A DNA stretch of 33,765 nucleotides, taken from NCBI GenBank assembly GCA_016844465.1, contig JAERMO010000005.1, positions 1-33,765 of the forward strand. The letters run 5' to 3'. Shown here in pieces: positions 11,112-21,447 of this stretch. The translations under genes and the position numbers were made by a program. The DNA comes from Nitrosarchaeum sp. Lineage in GTDB: Archaea; Thermoproteota; Nitrososphaeria; Nitrososphaerales; Nitrosopumilaceae. Position 1 is the stretch's first letter. Every line of letters starts with the position of its first letter. Under the pieces are notes generated by a model, which was given only the letters and a program-made list of their open reading frames with translations, searched no databases and had not been told where the DNA came from.

Positions 11112-11765
11112 TTATAGGCTTAATGCTAACAGAATAAAAGAATCTGAAACGCGTTGACATTTATCTGACATCTCTTCAATTCCTTCAATCACATCTTTTA
11201 TGAGTAACAATTCTTTTATGTTTGTCACTTCAGATAAAAGTTTGATTGTTGCCTGTCTGTATTTAATGTCTATTTCTCGTTCTATTTTCTGGGTTTCTTG
11301 TGCTAGTTCAATTGCATTAGCAGTATTGGTACTAAGACTTCGAATGATCTCATTTAGCTTGTAAACTTCGTCTACTACCAATTCAATCAATTTGGTAATG
11401 TCTCCATCCAGATTTGCACTTTTCAGAGTAGTTATCTTGATGTTTGAAAGTTTGAAAGAAATTCCAGTTATGTAGCCTGCAATTTCATCCATTGTGTATG
11501 CTGTATTGAGAAGATTCTCTCTATTCATTATCAGACCTCCTACATCGGCCACTTCTCGCGTGATTTTTCTTCTAAGATTTTCTACTTCTTCTTCGATGGT
11601 TGATATTTGCTCAAGTGCGTTTTTGACACCTGCCTTGTCTTTTTTCATCATCAAGTCTGGCAGTGTGGCAAGTTCTCTAGCCGCATTTAAGATTCTGTTA
11701 ATCTCGTCTTGTAAAACCGCTATAGCCTTTCTTTTTGCTTGAACTTCAAGCTCTCCGCTATACAT
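11112..11765 (-). CDS. DUF47/PhoU-like family protein
   Basis: Helical protein with 'EEVENLRRKITREV' and 'LIKDVIEGIEEMSDKCQRVSD' motifs typical of DUF47. Confidence 0.8.
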   Translation of the reverse strand: MYSGELEVQAKRKAIAVLQDEINRILNAARELATLPDLMMKKDKAGVKNALEQISTIEEEVENLRRKITREVADVGGLIMNRENLLNTAYTMDEIAGYITGISFKLSNIKITTLKSANLDGDITKLIELVVDEVYKLNEIIRSLSTNTANAIELAQETQKIEREIDIKYRQATIKLLSEVTNIKELLLIKDVIEGIEEMSDKCQRVSDSFILLALSL

Positions 11766-11833
11766 TTCTAAATTTCAATCTGTGCTCAGGTAATTTAAAT
11801 CCTCTATGATTTATGGTGATTTTTCTAGATAAA

Positions 11834-13606
11834 CTACATTAAATTTTTGCTATGTGCAACTTTTTTCTGTCCTTTGTAGAGTGTCATTACCTCTTCATTC
11901 GTTGATGCATCCTCTGCATTTTTTTCCAGTCTTATTTTTCCCGTAAATTTTGGGAATCTTAGTGCCAGTCCAGTATCTTTTCTAATTTCATTTCTTGCTG
12001 CCATGTGAATTGGACTAAGCGTAATTTCTGATGCTACCACTTCTACTACTAACTCTGGTTCAAACCATACATCTGCTTCCATCTCACTATCAATTTTTGG
12101 ATTTTTTTTAATCGTTACTTTGTTTGACAATATTTGATAGAGCTGATCCAAATCTTCATCTGTAAATCCAGTTCCAACTTTACAAATGCTTGTAAACCTA
12201 TCATTGTCATCATCGTATGTAGCTAAAAGCAAAGTCCCATACTTGCCAGTTCTTCTTCCTTTTCCAAAAAATGCACCTATTACAACTAGATCTAAACTAT
12301 CTCCTAATTCATTTCTATACTCACGTTTTAGTTTTAACCAATAACTTCCTCTTGAACCAGCTTGATATGGTTTATCTAACATTTTTAACATCAACCCTTC
12401 GCATCCCGAATTAATGCTGTTTTCCAAAAACTCTTCAATTTCACTTTCATTGTTTATGATTGTCATTGGTACGTGTTTTGCAAAATTATCTTCTTTTACA
12501 ATTTTTTCTAAAAGCAACCGTCTTTCTTTATATTCTGTCTCCAAACAACTTTTTCCATTATAATACAACACATCAAAAAAATTCACTGTGATTGGATATT
12601 GTATTACTGCTTTTTCCACCTTGTATTTTCTTCTTCTATGCATCAGCTCTTGAAATGGTAAAAACTCCCCAGTATTTTCATTGATAGCTACTGCCTCTGC
12701 TTCTAAAATCACCTTTTCTGCATGAATTGCCTTTGGAATTTTTTCTACAATGTCTGGATAATAACTTGTAATGTTTTCTAAACTTCTTGAAAATAATATT
12801 ACATTCTCTCCTTCAATGTGTAATTGAATTCGTTCCCCATCTAATTTGTACTCTGCAGCAAAGGCGTTTCCTAATTTCTCCATTGCTTCATATTCGCTCT
12901 TTACTCTATCTGCCAACATTGGTCGAATAGGATTAAACAAATTTATTTCAAAATTTTCTATTCCTTGTAATCCCTTACTTGCAATAGCTTCGGCAACTTT
13001 TCCCAAATCACTTGATACATTATAGGCATGCTCCAAAATTTTTCTATTTTCTTTATTACCGGTAAACGTAATGGCCAATGCATCCATTACAGTGTTTTCT
13101 GCAATACCTAAACGAAGAGTTCCTAGTAAAATCTTCAAAATAAATTTAGCTTCAATTGGATTTGCATCGTTAAGTAATCCTGATATATATTTCATTTTTC
13201 TATCTTGAGTTTTTGAACCGACAAGTTTTGCAATTGTAAACAGATTTTCATACACTCGTTCAACTGTAATGTCTTGAACCATGAAGGTCGTTTGTTCTTT
13301 TTGTTCTAGAATTTTCGATGCTGCCTGTCCCAGATCTCCTCCTTTTCTATATTCTTCCTCGATTTTCTTTTCAGCGTTATCTGAACCTGAAGATTTGGCT
13401 ATTGCTCTAATTGCCAGTTTCTCTGCAACACCTAACTCAATTCCTTCAAAATCAGGCCTTAATTTTCCTTGTAACAGATAAACAATTCTTGAAATCACAT
13501 CTTGTGGCGTTTTTTCAAATAATTCTACTAGGTGCTGAGTTAACTCTAATCTTTTTGTAGTTGACTCCATTTTGCTGAATGCGTCAGCTAGAATAGAAAA
13601 CTCCAT
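11834..13606 (-). CDS. lig: ATP-dependent DNA ligase
   Basis: Adenylation motif AEYKLDGERIQLH, EGLMLK, WLKLKREY. Confidence 0.95.
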   Translation of the reverse strand: MEFSILADAFSKMESTTKRLELTQHLVELFEKTPQDVISRIVYLLQGKLRPDFEGIELGVAEKLAIRAIAKSSGSDNAEKKIEEEYRKGGDLGQAASKILEQKEQTTFMVQDITVERVYENLFTIAKLVGSKTQDRKMKYISGLLNDANPIEAKFILKILLGTLRLGIAENTVMDALAITFTGNKENRKILEHAYNVSSDLGKVAEAIASKGLQGIENFEINLFNPIRPMLADRVKSEYEAMEKLGNAFAAEYKLDGERIQLHIEGENVILFSRSLENITSYYPDIVEKIPKAIHAEKVILEAEAVAINENTGEFLPFQELMHRRRKYKVEKAVIQYPITVNFFDVLYYNGKSCLETEYKERRLLLEKIVKEDNFAKHVPMTIINNESEIEEFLENSINSGCEGLMLKMLDKPYQAGSRGSYWLKLKREYRNELGDSLDLVVIGAFFGKGRRTGKYGTLLLATYDDDNDRFTSICKVGTGFTDEDLDQLYQILSNKVTIKKNPKIDSEMEADVWFEPELVVEVVASEITLSPIHMAARNEIRKDTGLALRFPKFTGKIRLEKNAEDASTNEEVMTLYKGQKKVAHSKNLM

Positions 13607-13644
13607 TCTAAATCTGTTATATGATCCTGAATAAAAGTCTGAAT

Positions 13645-14055
13645 CTAGATGTATCTGAAAATAGTTGGTTTGCTTGATTTTGGAAGATCAGATACAAGAG
13701 CAAAATTATACAGTGGATATGATTTTTTATATTGCTTCATAAAACTCCAGGCTACATCATGTGTCTTAAATTCAGTTCGAATATCTCTGATTTCACTTTT
13801 TCTCCCAAACACATCAAATACTACTATTGAGTATCTCTTTGGTCGATTATGTGGTTTTGCCTTTAACAACCATGTAAGTGCAAACAAAAACACTGCTATC
13901 AGAATTATTGTCTCTCCGGCATACCTGAAAAACGTCATAAATGTTCCGGGTATGGTTTGGCCAAATAATACTACCATGAAATTTGAAAACGAAATTACAG
14001 CAACTACTGTGCAGATATATGTTCTCCAATCAAAAACCTTCAAAATTTTTCGCAC
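13645..14055 (-). CDS. Hypothetical membrane protein
   Basis: 136-aa ORF with two hydrophobic helices; convergent overlap with the antisense ORF 13649-14083, judged less likely. Confidence 0.65.
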   Translation of the reverse strand: MRKILKVFDWRTYICTVVAVISFSNFMVVLFGQTIPGTFMTFFRYAGETIILIAVFLFALTWLLKAKPHNRPKRYSIVVFDVFGRKSEIRDIRTEFKTHDVAWSFMKQYKKSYPLYNFALVSDLPKSSKPTIFRYI

Positions 14056-14113
14056 GAATATTTTCTGGTGTATTTTCTTTTAACTTTTTCTGTTCTTTAG
14101 TGATTTCAATTTT

Positions 14114-15250
14114 CTAATCTGGATCTTCATAGTTTTCTTTCTTTTGATCTTTTGAGGCGTCTTTTTCTATTGGTTTCATTTTAGTCTCCAACACATCCAT
14201 TCTTGCCCTGTACCCCTCTGCATATTCTAACTCTGAGGGAACTAGTGTTGCTGGATGAATAAATCCTTGACTTCTCATTGCGATTGCTTTTTTTGTTGCA
14301 ATTTCTCTAATGTAGTCCCAATCTGGTGTTGAAAATCCATCAAAAGGCCCTGTTAGTTTTCCATCATGCATGCTAAACACGAGTGCTTCAACGATTGGAA
14401 TGCAAAAATTGATCGAAGCTGCAGAGTTTAACTTTACTGGCATTAATGGCATGTTGTGACTACCTCTTGTATTTCCTGCAACATAGTGTGGATTGTTAAA
14501 TACGCTTCCTACTTCTTCTGTTGCAGGAAAATTCTTTTGTGTTCTGACTAGTAATATTGGGTCATCTTTTCCAACATAGGTGCCTGCAATGTTGTGTAGT
14601 CTATCTGTGGATGCTGACAAAATAGGCTCCCCTTCTTTTGTAGTGACTGTTGAAACTACATATCTTCCAGGATACATTAGCGCTGCTTCTAATGTTGGTT
14701 TGTCTTCCCATAATGATAATTCCGCAATTTTACCTTCTTCTACATCCATTACATTAATTTTAACACCACTTGATAGTGATTTGTTTACAATTAGTCCCGT
14801 ATTGCTTAAGCTATCTACAAACATTCTGTAAATTGGATAGTTGAATGCACCTGGTTCTGTTTTATCTGCTGCAAAAACTGTGAATGCTTCATTTGGTCTT
14901 TCTTCAAATTCTAATTCTGCAACACCTGGACCCATTCCTTTTACATTTCCTGAAAAAGAGTCCTTTAGAAGATCTTGTCCTGCTCCGTAAAGCCCTTCTT
15001 TTTTTGCTACTTGTGTTCCTGCCATGAATGCATCCCATGCTAATTTGTGAATTTTATTATTGTCTACGCCATGAGTATGTGACATTACAATGTGAACATC
15101 ATCTCCACAATATCCTATATAATGATCAATCAATAAATCTCCAGCATTTTTGATAACATTTCTAACTGCATTTATCAATCCGTCACTAGGTCTTGTATGT
15201 CCCCCAATTCCACCTACGTCTGCTTTGATGACTGAAACTGTAATTTTCAT
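14114..15250 (-). CDS. fbp: Fructose-1,6-bisphosphate aldolase/phosphatase (type V FBPase)
   Basis: MKITVSVIKADVGGIGGHTRPSDGL..., MSHTHGVDNNKIHKLAWDAF, PVKLNSAASINFCIPIVEALVFS. Confidence 0.95.
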   Translation of the reverse strand: MKITVSVIKADVGGIGGHTRPSDGLINAVRNVIKNAGDLLIDHYIGYCGDDVHIVMSHTHGVDNNKIHKLAWDAFMAGTQVAKKEGLYGAGQDLLKDSFSGNVKGMGPGVAELEFEERPNEAFTVFAADKTEPGAFNYPIYRMFVDSLSNTGLIVNKSLSSGVKINVMDVEEGKIAELSLWEDKPTLEAALMYPGRYVVSTVTTKEGEPILSASTDRLHNIAGTYVGKDDPILLVRTQKNFPATEEVGSVFNNPHYVAGNTRGSHNMPLMPVKLNSAASINFCIPIVEALVFSMHDGKLTGPFDGFSTPDWDYIREIATKKAIAMRSQGFIHPATLVPSELEYAEGYRARMDVLETKMKPIEKDASKDQKKENYEDPD

Positions 15251-15379
15251 ATCTCTCTTAATTTCTCCTTTGATTTATATGTAATTTCTTAAATTTCTGT
15301 TAAAAAAGTTTTTACAAATTTTTTACTTTTTTTTCAAAAATTCATAACAGTAATAAATCCCCTCACACAGAGATTTGAT

Positions 15380-16678
15380 ATGGCAGTTAAACCCCACTTG
15401 AACATGATTGTTACTGGTCACATCGATAATGGAAAATCGACCACTATGGGTCATTTCTTAATGGATCTTGGTGTTGTAGATGAAAGAACAATTGCAGCAC
15501 ATGGAGTAGAATCTGAAAAGACCGGAAAAGGTGACACTTTCAAGTATGCGTGGGTTATGGATAATATTAAAGATGAAAGAGAAAGAGGAATTACAATCGA
15601 TCTTGCTTTCCAAAAGTTTGAGTCTGCAAAATACTTCTTTACATTAATTGATGCACCTGGTCATAGAGACTTTATCAAAAACATGATTACTGGCGCTTCT
15701 GAAGCAGATGCAGCAATCTTGGTACTTTCAGCAAAAGAGGGTGAAACTGATACGGCCACTGCTGCCGGTGGTCAGGCAAGAGAGCACGCATTTTTACTCA
15801 AGACTCTAGGTGTGGGTCAACTAATTGTGGCAATTAACAAAATGGATTCTGTTGATTATAAAGAGGCAGCATACAAAGCTGCAAAAGAAAAAGGGGAAAA
15901 ATTAGTAAAATCTGTAGGTTACAAATTAGAAAATGTACCATTCATTCCAGTTTCTGGATGGAAAGGTGATAACTTGGTTAAAAAATCAGAAAACATGCCT
16001 TGGTATACTGGAAAGACACTCTTGCTAGCATTTGATGACTTTACTATACCTGAAAAACCAGTCGGTAAACCACTACGTGTTCCAATTCAAGATGTTTACA
16101 CCATTACTGGTGTAGGCACTGTACCTGTCGGTAGAGTTGAAACAGGTACTATGAAAGCCGGACAAAAAATTATTGTAATGCCTTCAGGAGCTTTGGGTGA
16201 AATTAAATCAATTGAAACTCATCACACTGAAATGCCAACTGCAGAAGCAGGAGATAACATTGGATTCAACCTTAGAGGTATTGAAAAGAAAGATATCCAC
16301 AGAGGAGATGTTCTAGGAAGTCCTGACGCACCACCAAAGGTTGCAAAAGAATTCAAAGCGCAAATTATAGTTATTCACCACCCAACAGCAATTGCACCTG
16401 GATATACTCCAGTCATGCACTGTCACACTGCTCAAGTTGCAGCAACTGTTACTGAATTCCTCCAAAGGATTAATCCAGCAACTGGCGCAGTTGAAGAAGA
16501 AAATCCAAAATTCCTTAAAGTTGGAGATGCGGCAATTGTAAAAATTAGACCAGTTAGACCAACTTGCATTGAAACTTTTCAGGAATTCCCTGAAATGGGT
16601 AGATTTGCACTTAGAGATATGGGTGCAACAATTGCAGCCGGAATTGTTAAGGAAATTACTGAAGAGTTCAAACCATAG
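15380..16678 (+). CDS. tuf: Translation elongation factor EF-1 alpha
   Basis: GHIDNGKST, DERERGITIDLAFQKFE, DAPGHRDFIKNMITG, NKMD. Confidence 0.98.
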   Translation: MAVKPHLNMIVTGHIDNGKSTTMGHFLMDLGVVDERTIAAHGVESEKTGKGDTFKYAWVMDNIKDERERGITIDLAFQKFESAKYFFTLIDAPGHRDFIKNMITGASEADAAILVLSAKEGETDTATAAGGQAREHAFLLKTLGVGQLIVAINKMDSVDYKEAAYKAAKEKGEKLVKSVGYKLENVPFIPVSGWKGDNLVKKSENMPWYTGKTLLLAFDDFTIPEKPVGKPLRVPIQDVYTITGVGTVPVGRVETGTMKAGQKIIVMPSGALGEIKSIETHHTEMPTAEAGDNIGFNLRGIEKKDIHRGDVLGSPDAPPKVAKEFKAQIIVIHHPTAIAPGYTPVMHCHTAQVAATVTEFLQRINPATGAVEEENPKFLKVGDAAIVKIRPVRPTCIETFQEFPEMGRFALRDMGATIAAGIVKEITEEFKP

Positions 16679-16689
16679 GTTGAGTTGAA

Positions 16690-16998
16690 ATGACTCAAAC
16701 TGCCCGTGTCAAACTAACAAGCATCAATTTAGCAAAGTTAGATGATGTCTGTGGTGAGATTATGGGCATTGGAAAAAAAACTGGAGTGAAAGTTAAAGGG
16801 CCTACTCCATTACCTGTTAAGAAACTACATGTTGCTACTAGAAAATCTCCATGTGGTAATGGAACTGAAACATATGAAAAATGGGAAATGAGGATGCATA
16901 GAAGAATAATTAACATTAATGCAGACGACAAGGCAATTAGACAATTAATGCGTCTAAAAATTCCTGATGATGTTTACATTGAATTATCTTTGACATAA
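16690..16998 (+). CDS. rpsJ: 30S ribosomal protein S10
   Basis: ARVKLTSINLAKLDDVC...GPTPLPVKKLHVATRKSPCGNGTETYEKWEMRMHRRII. Confidence 0.97.
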   Translation: MTQTARVKLTSINLAKLDDVCGEIMGIGKKTGVKVKGPTPLPVKKLHVATRKSPCGNGTETYEKWEMRMHRRIININADDKAIRQLMRLKIPDDVYIELSLT

Positions 16999-17024
16999 TC
17001 TGGTATCCTTAAATTATAGGAATT

Positions 17025-17237
17025 TTGATGATAACTATGGTCGAAGAAAATGTTGAGACTGAAAGTGTAGAGCAAATTCCTAATGAAACATTTGATGTAA
17101 TTTATTCTTGTTTAAGATGTGGAACTAATGCTACAAATATTGAATTATCTAGATTACCTGAAATCAAATGTATTTGTGGATTTAGAGTATTTACAAAAGC
17201 TAGGCCACCTATAGTTAAAACAGTCAAAGCGATATAG
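17025..17237 (+). CDS. rpoP: DNA-directed RNA polymerase subunit P (Rpb12-like)
   Basis: YSCLRCGT...IKCICGFRVFTKARPPIVKTVKAI; follows rpsJ. Confidence 0.85.
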   Translation: MMITMVEENVETESVEQIPNETFDVIYSCLRCGTNATNIELSRLPEIKCICGFRVFTKARPPIVKTVKAI

Positions 17238-17435
17238 CTATCGGTCTTTTTTGTAACTGTGTTGTCTTTGTAGATGTGTTCTCATATCTTCCATATTTGA
17301 AAAATACTGATTACACTCTTTACAATCATACTCTAAGTCTTTCCCATGAACAATTTGCTTATGATTCATCAATTCCTCTTGATGTGAAAACTTGTTATTG
17401 CATTTTTCACAAGCAAATTTCTTAAGAAATCCCAT
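17238..17435 (-). CDS. Small two-finger C2H2 zinc finger protein
   Basis: CEKCNNKFSHQEELMNHKQIVH and CKECNQYFSNMEDMRTHLQRQH. Confidence 0.85.
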   Translation of the reverse strand: MGFLKKFACEKCNNKFSHQEELMNHKQIVHGKDLEYDCKECNQYFSNMEDMRTHLQRQHSYKKDR

Positions 17436-17440
17436 ATAAT

Positions 17441-17851
17441 TTATCCAATCTCTACTTTCTTTTCATCCCAACATTTTCTACATAGTTGACCTTCTATCTT
17501 CCATTTGGGTTTTGGATTATGCCTCATCAACCCCATTTTTGTTCCACACAATGCACAAAAATTTTTCTTTACTGCAAAATTTTGCTCTTTTTTATCAAAA
17601 CATTCTTTGCACAACAAACCTTCCATGTCCCATTGCCATCTCGGCTCCCATAACTCGGAGATAATTTTGGAGGTTTTACATATGACACATGGCTGTTTTA
17701 TTTTTCCTTCATAGTACTCCTTTGATTTATCAAAATGACAATCTCCACAGAGAGTGCCTTTGATATTCCACTCTTTTTTGGGCTTGTGCTTGTGGGTTAG
17801 TTCTTTATTACAAATAATACAATATGTTGGTTTTTTACTAAATAATCCCAT
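17441..17851 (-). CDS. Protein of three tandem CxxC...CxxC zinc-ribbon repeats
   Basis: Three ~42-aa repeats CxxC-x(n)-W-x-(I/M)-(K/E)-G-x-LC-x2-C. Confidence 0.85.
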   Translation of the reverse strand: MGLFSKKPTYCIICNKELTHKHKPKKEWNIKGTLCGDCHFDKSKEYYEGKIKQPCVICKTSKIISELWEPRWQWDMEGLLCKECFDKKEQNFAVKKNFCALCGTKMGLMRHNPKPKWKIEGQLCRKCWDEKKVEIG

Positions 17852-18112
17852 ATGTTATGCTAGTAATGAAATAATTTAATCTAAACTATATTCTGAAGAT
17901 CTGGTTAATTTTTGTAGAAATAATGGCACACATCAAATTTTTTTAATCTAAAAAAAATTATCCAAAAAATATGAGAGATTCTTTATGCCCAAGAACGACT
18001 CTTACCTACGCGTAAATGTATCTGACGTTGCATTAAACAATTCAAAAAGTAACCTTTTCAATCATATTTTGTTATTATCTCGGATTAAATTTAGCTGATT
18101 ATCATCTATGAC

Positions 18113-18514
18113 ATGAAAGGTGATGTTTTACTCCAAAATATCAAGATCAGTGGGCTTATTCCAATATCTGCAGGAAAAAACGCCAAAGAATCTAAACTGT
18201 TAATTCGTGAAGCCATTATTACAAAGCTTGGAAAGAATGTAGTTAATGTAAAGAAAAGATGTGCAGGAAAACCCCTGTCGATAAACATTATTTTTTTCTT
18301 ACATGCAGAATCGTATACAAAAAAAGATCTGGATGGTCTTTCAGGTACCATTGTCAAAATTCTTGGAAAAGACATGTCATCAAAGAAGGATGAACTTGAA
18401 GGTTTGGATATTCTGACTAACACCAATCTACTTCATAAAATGATCTTTGAAAAAAATATGATTGAAAAGGATGGTAAAGAGGCGTTTTCTTTTTCAATAT
18501 ATGAATGGGATTGA
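18113..18514 (+). CDS. Hypothetical protein, possibly RusA-like fold
   Basis: 133-aa ORF with 'KKDLDGLSGTIVKILGKDM...LLHKMIFEKNMIEKDGKEAFSFSIYEWD', reminiscent of RusA-type resolvases. Confidence 0.6.
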   Translation: MKGDVLLQNIKISGLIPISAGKNAKESKLLIREAIITKLGKNVVNVKKRCAGKPLSINIIFFLHAESYTKKDLDGLSGTIVKILGKDMSSKKDELEGLDILTNTNLLHKMIFEKNMIEKDGKEAFSFSIYEWD

Positions 18515-18620
18515 ATTGGGCCAAAGCACGGCTGACCATTGTTTGTATTGTTAATTATTTTTGTTCGGATTTTCTTCTCTTCAGTTTTATATCTAAAAAA
18601 CAAAAAATAACAAAAAGTGA

Positions 18621-18743
18621 TCAGCTGTTTAAGATCTTTTCAAGAGCTTGACTCGTATTGATCATACCGTTTCTCTTGGCAAATTCTTCGATCATTTTGT
18701 ATTGTTTCTCTGTAAAACAAACTGGCATTGAACGTTTTTCCAT
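18621..18743 (-). CDS. 40-aa ribbon-helix-helix (CopG-like) microprotein
   Basis: Manual ORF MEKRSMPVCFTEKQYKMIEEFAKRNGMINTSQALEKILNS. Confidence 0.65.
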   Translation of the reverse strand: MEKRSMPVCFTEKQYKMIEEFAKRNGMINTSQALEKILNS

Positions 18744-19020
18744 AGTGTTACTCTACTTTATTATTTAATATCTTTTGCGCCTATGTTCCAATGGGGGACC
18801 TACTTTGTATGGATAAAAAGGATTTATGATCTCTTTAGATGTACTTGGATTTATCAGAAAACTTTCAAAATTTAGGACTATCTGAGAAAAAGTAGTATTC
18901 ACGAAATTATTTTTTGAAGAATTGTGATTTTACTCCTATTTTTATTTGATCTGTTATTACGTTTGATTTGTTCTATTTGTTGATAATTACTTATTTACGT
19001 TCGTATTGGAAGGTAACAAT

Positions 19021-19458
19021 ATGAAGTCAAAGATTCGTGTAAGCAATTTTATGCGTACAAATGTTTTAGCTACTAATTCCAATACAACTGTTCAAGAAGC
19101 CGCAAAAACAATGGATGAAAATAATGTCAGTTCTTTGTTAATTGAAGATGAGGGTAAAATTACTGGCATAGTTACAGAAAGAGATATTTCGATGGCTCGG
19201 TACGTATTTGACACTGCTTCTCGTTCTACTGTTAAAGAGATTATGACTTCACCTGTCGTATCTATTGATCCGGATTCATCAATTTTGGATGCAGCTGAAT
19301 TGATGGACAGAAAACAAATTCATAAAATCCCAGTTATCAAAGATGGAAAATTGGCAGGGATTATATCTGCAACTGACTTGGTAATGTTATTTTCAACATT
19401 TGAAAAAGAAGAACTTGAAAAGAAATTTGGTTATCTTATAGATAAGAACACTGACTGA
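19021..19458 (+). CDS. Tandem CBS-domain protein
   Basis: VREAAKTM-like 'VQEAAKTMDENNVSSLLIEDEGKITGIVTERDI' and 'ILDAAELMDRKQIHKIPVIKDGKLAGIISATDLV'. ATG 19021 preferred over TTG 19006 because GGAAGGT precedes it. Confidence 0.9.
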   Translation: MKSKIRVSNFMRTNVLATNSNTTVQEAAKTMDENNVSSLLIEDEGKITGIVTERDISMARYVFDTASRSTVKEIMTSPVVSIDPDSSILDAAELMDRKQIHKIPVIKDGKLAGIISATDLVMLFSTFEKEELEKKFGYLIDKNTD

Positions 19459-19790
19459 TTAATTCAGTTGACAATTTATGAGTTTTGTGTTGTCTAATTT
19501 TTCCCCCAGAAATAAAAATTAACGTAGATAAAACAAAATAGAAATCTTCTAAAACTAGATTCAATTTCATTCTCGATAAATTTGATACCTGATACGTTGA
19601 ATGATTGACGGTAAAATTTGATTGGGGGAAATAGTTCCTTAAACCAATTTGACTGCGTGTTGACAGCATATTGAATATTCTCCAAAACATACTCTAAACT
19701 CAGAATCATTAGGGAATTATTTGAAACTACCCTATCTTGTCACTATTCTATTAGGAAAGATATTAGATACCATTATTGTTTTGACTGATA

Positions 19791-20300
19791 ATGACAAAAA
19801 AACTTCAGATCCTAGTAATTGGACACAATGATAATGAATGTACGGCAGATCACGAAAAGATTGCATATGGAATAGGGGCCGAAGTAGCAAAATCTGGCTG
19901 TGTACTAATTACAGGTGGATTGGGCGGTGTAATGAAAGCGGCATCTAGCGGGGCACATGATGCAAATGGACTAATTGTTGGAATTATCCCTCAAGATGAC
20001 GCGTCACTTGCAAATGAGTTTTGTGACATTGTTATTCCGAGTGGAATTGGATTGACAAGGAATTTTCTTAATGCATTGTCTGCTGACGGTGTCATTGTAG
20101 TTGGCGGGGGTTCTGGAACTTTATCTGAACTATGTGCAGCATATATGTACAAAAAACCGATAGTTGCAATTAGAAATACTGGAGGGGCGGCTGATAAATT
20201 TATCGACGGATACATAGATCATAGAAAAACTGTTAAAATTATTGGAGTTGATTCTCCAAAAGATGCTGTTAAGAAAATTCTGGAACTAATTACTGGATAG
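19791..20300 (+). CDS. LOG/TIGR00725-like Rossmann-fold protein
   Basis: ITGGLGGVMKAASSGAHDANGLIVGIIP, VVGGGSGTLSELCAAY. Confidence 0.88.
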   Translation: MTKKLQILVIGHNDNECTADHEKIAYGIGAEVAKSGCVLITGGLGGVMKAASSGAHDANGLIVGIIPQDDASLANEFCDIVIPSGIGLTRNFLNALSADGVIVVGGGSGTLSELCAAYMYKKPIVAIRNTGGAADKFIDGYIDHRKTVKIIGVDSPKDAVKKILELITG

Positions 20301-21447
20301 AAACCAAGAGTGGATCCGGTTCATAAAATTGACCATGTTTTGCAGCTAAATGTTTTAGCTCATTTACGATATTTTTTACTCCTATTTCTTTTGCTGTTTC
20401 AAATAATGGTTTTTTTAACCCCAGTCCTAACTGTGCAGCTTTTTCAATCTCTTCAATGTCGCTGGCTTTGTTTGTCACAAGCCAGGCTGCATTGTTTAAA
20501 ATATTTGCAACAAGTTGAATTGGATTACATTTATTAGATAATTCTTCAGATAATGAAATGCGTTCATACTTTTCATCTGAATACTTGTAAAACCCCTCTC
20601 CTGATTTCTGACCCAACTTTTTCTCATCAAACATTTTTTCAATTCTTGGATGTGGTAAAATTACTTTTTTATCTCGTAAATACATCTCTACTGTTGCTTT
20701 GTGAATAACATCCATTCCTGTAAAATCTGCTAATTCAAAAATCCCCATCGGAAAACCCAGTTTGAATTTTACTGCCGAATCAATTTCAGTTAATGTTGCT
20801 CCAGTTCTATCCATAAGATAACATGCTTCGTGTACCATTGGAATGAATAGTCTGTTGATGATAAATCCAGGTACGTCTCTTCTACATAACACCGATTCTT
20901 TTTTTATTGATTTTACGTATTCTAGAGTTAAATCTATAGTTTCTTGGGCTGTTTTTTCTCCAGGAATTACCTCAACTAATTTCATTAGTTGGGGAGGATT
21001 GAAAAAATGAATTCCAATAAATTTTTTTGGACGTGTTGTTGTATTTGCAATCTCAGTAATTGGTAAAGTGCTTGTATTTGATGCAAAAAAGGTGTCTTTG
21101 TTTGCTACTGAATCCAATTCTGCATATACTTTTTTCTTTAATTCCATAATTTCTGGAACCACTTCAATTACAAGTTGTGCATTTTTGACAGATTCAGCAA
21201 GATTGACTATTGGAGTAATTCTGGAATAAATTGAATTAGCTTCTTCCTGTGAAATTTTTCCTTTGGATACTAATTTATCTAAACTCCATTTTATTTTCTC
21301 CATCGCTTTATCCAAAAATCCTTGCTCGATATCTCTAAGGACTACATTATATCCGGCAGTGGCTGAAACTTGTGCGATACCATGTCCCATTATTCCAGAT
21401 CCAAGTACTGTAATGTTTTTTAAATCCACTAGGATCTCAAAACCCAA
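20290..21447 (-). CDS. 3-hydroxyacyl-CoA (3-hydroxybutyryl-CoA) dehydrogenase
   Basis: ITVLGSGIMGHGIAQVSATAGYNVVLRDI; FIGIHFFNPPQLMKLVEVI; PGFIINRL. Confidence 0.93.
   Translation of the reverse strand: MGFEILVDLKNITVLGSGIMGHGIAQVSATAGYNVVLRDIEQGFLDKAMEKIKWSLDKLVSKGKISQEEANSIYSRITPIVNLAESVKNAQLVIEVVPEIMELKKKVYAELDSVANKDTFFASNTSTLPITEIANTTTRPKKFIGIHFFNPPQLMKLVEVIPGEKTAQETIDLTLEYVKSIKKESVLCRRDVPGFIINRLFIPMVHEACYLMDRTGATLTEIDSAVKFKLGFPMGIFELADFTGMDVIHKATVEMYLRDKKVILPHPRIEKMFDEKKLGQKSGEGFYKYSDEKYERISLSEELSNKCNPIQLVANILNNAAWLVTNKASDIEEIEKAAQLGLGLKKPLFETAKEIGVKNIVNELKHLAAKHGQFYEPDPLLVSIQ

Noticed and set aside
13649-14083. 144-aa plus ORF
   Set aside because: Antisense to 13645-14055, whose TM helices and composition are more protein-like.
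19494-19709. 71-aa and 84-aa overlapping minus ORFs (19436-19709)
   Set aside because: Mutually overlapping frames, no recognised motif; could not choose either as real.
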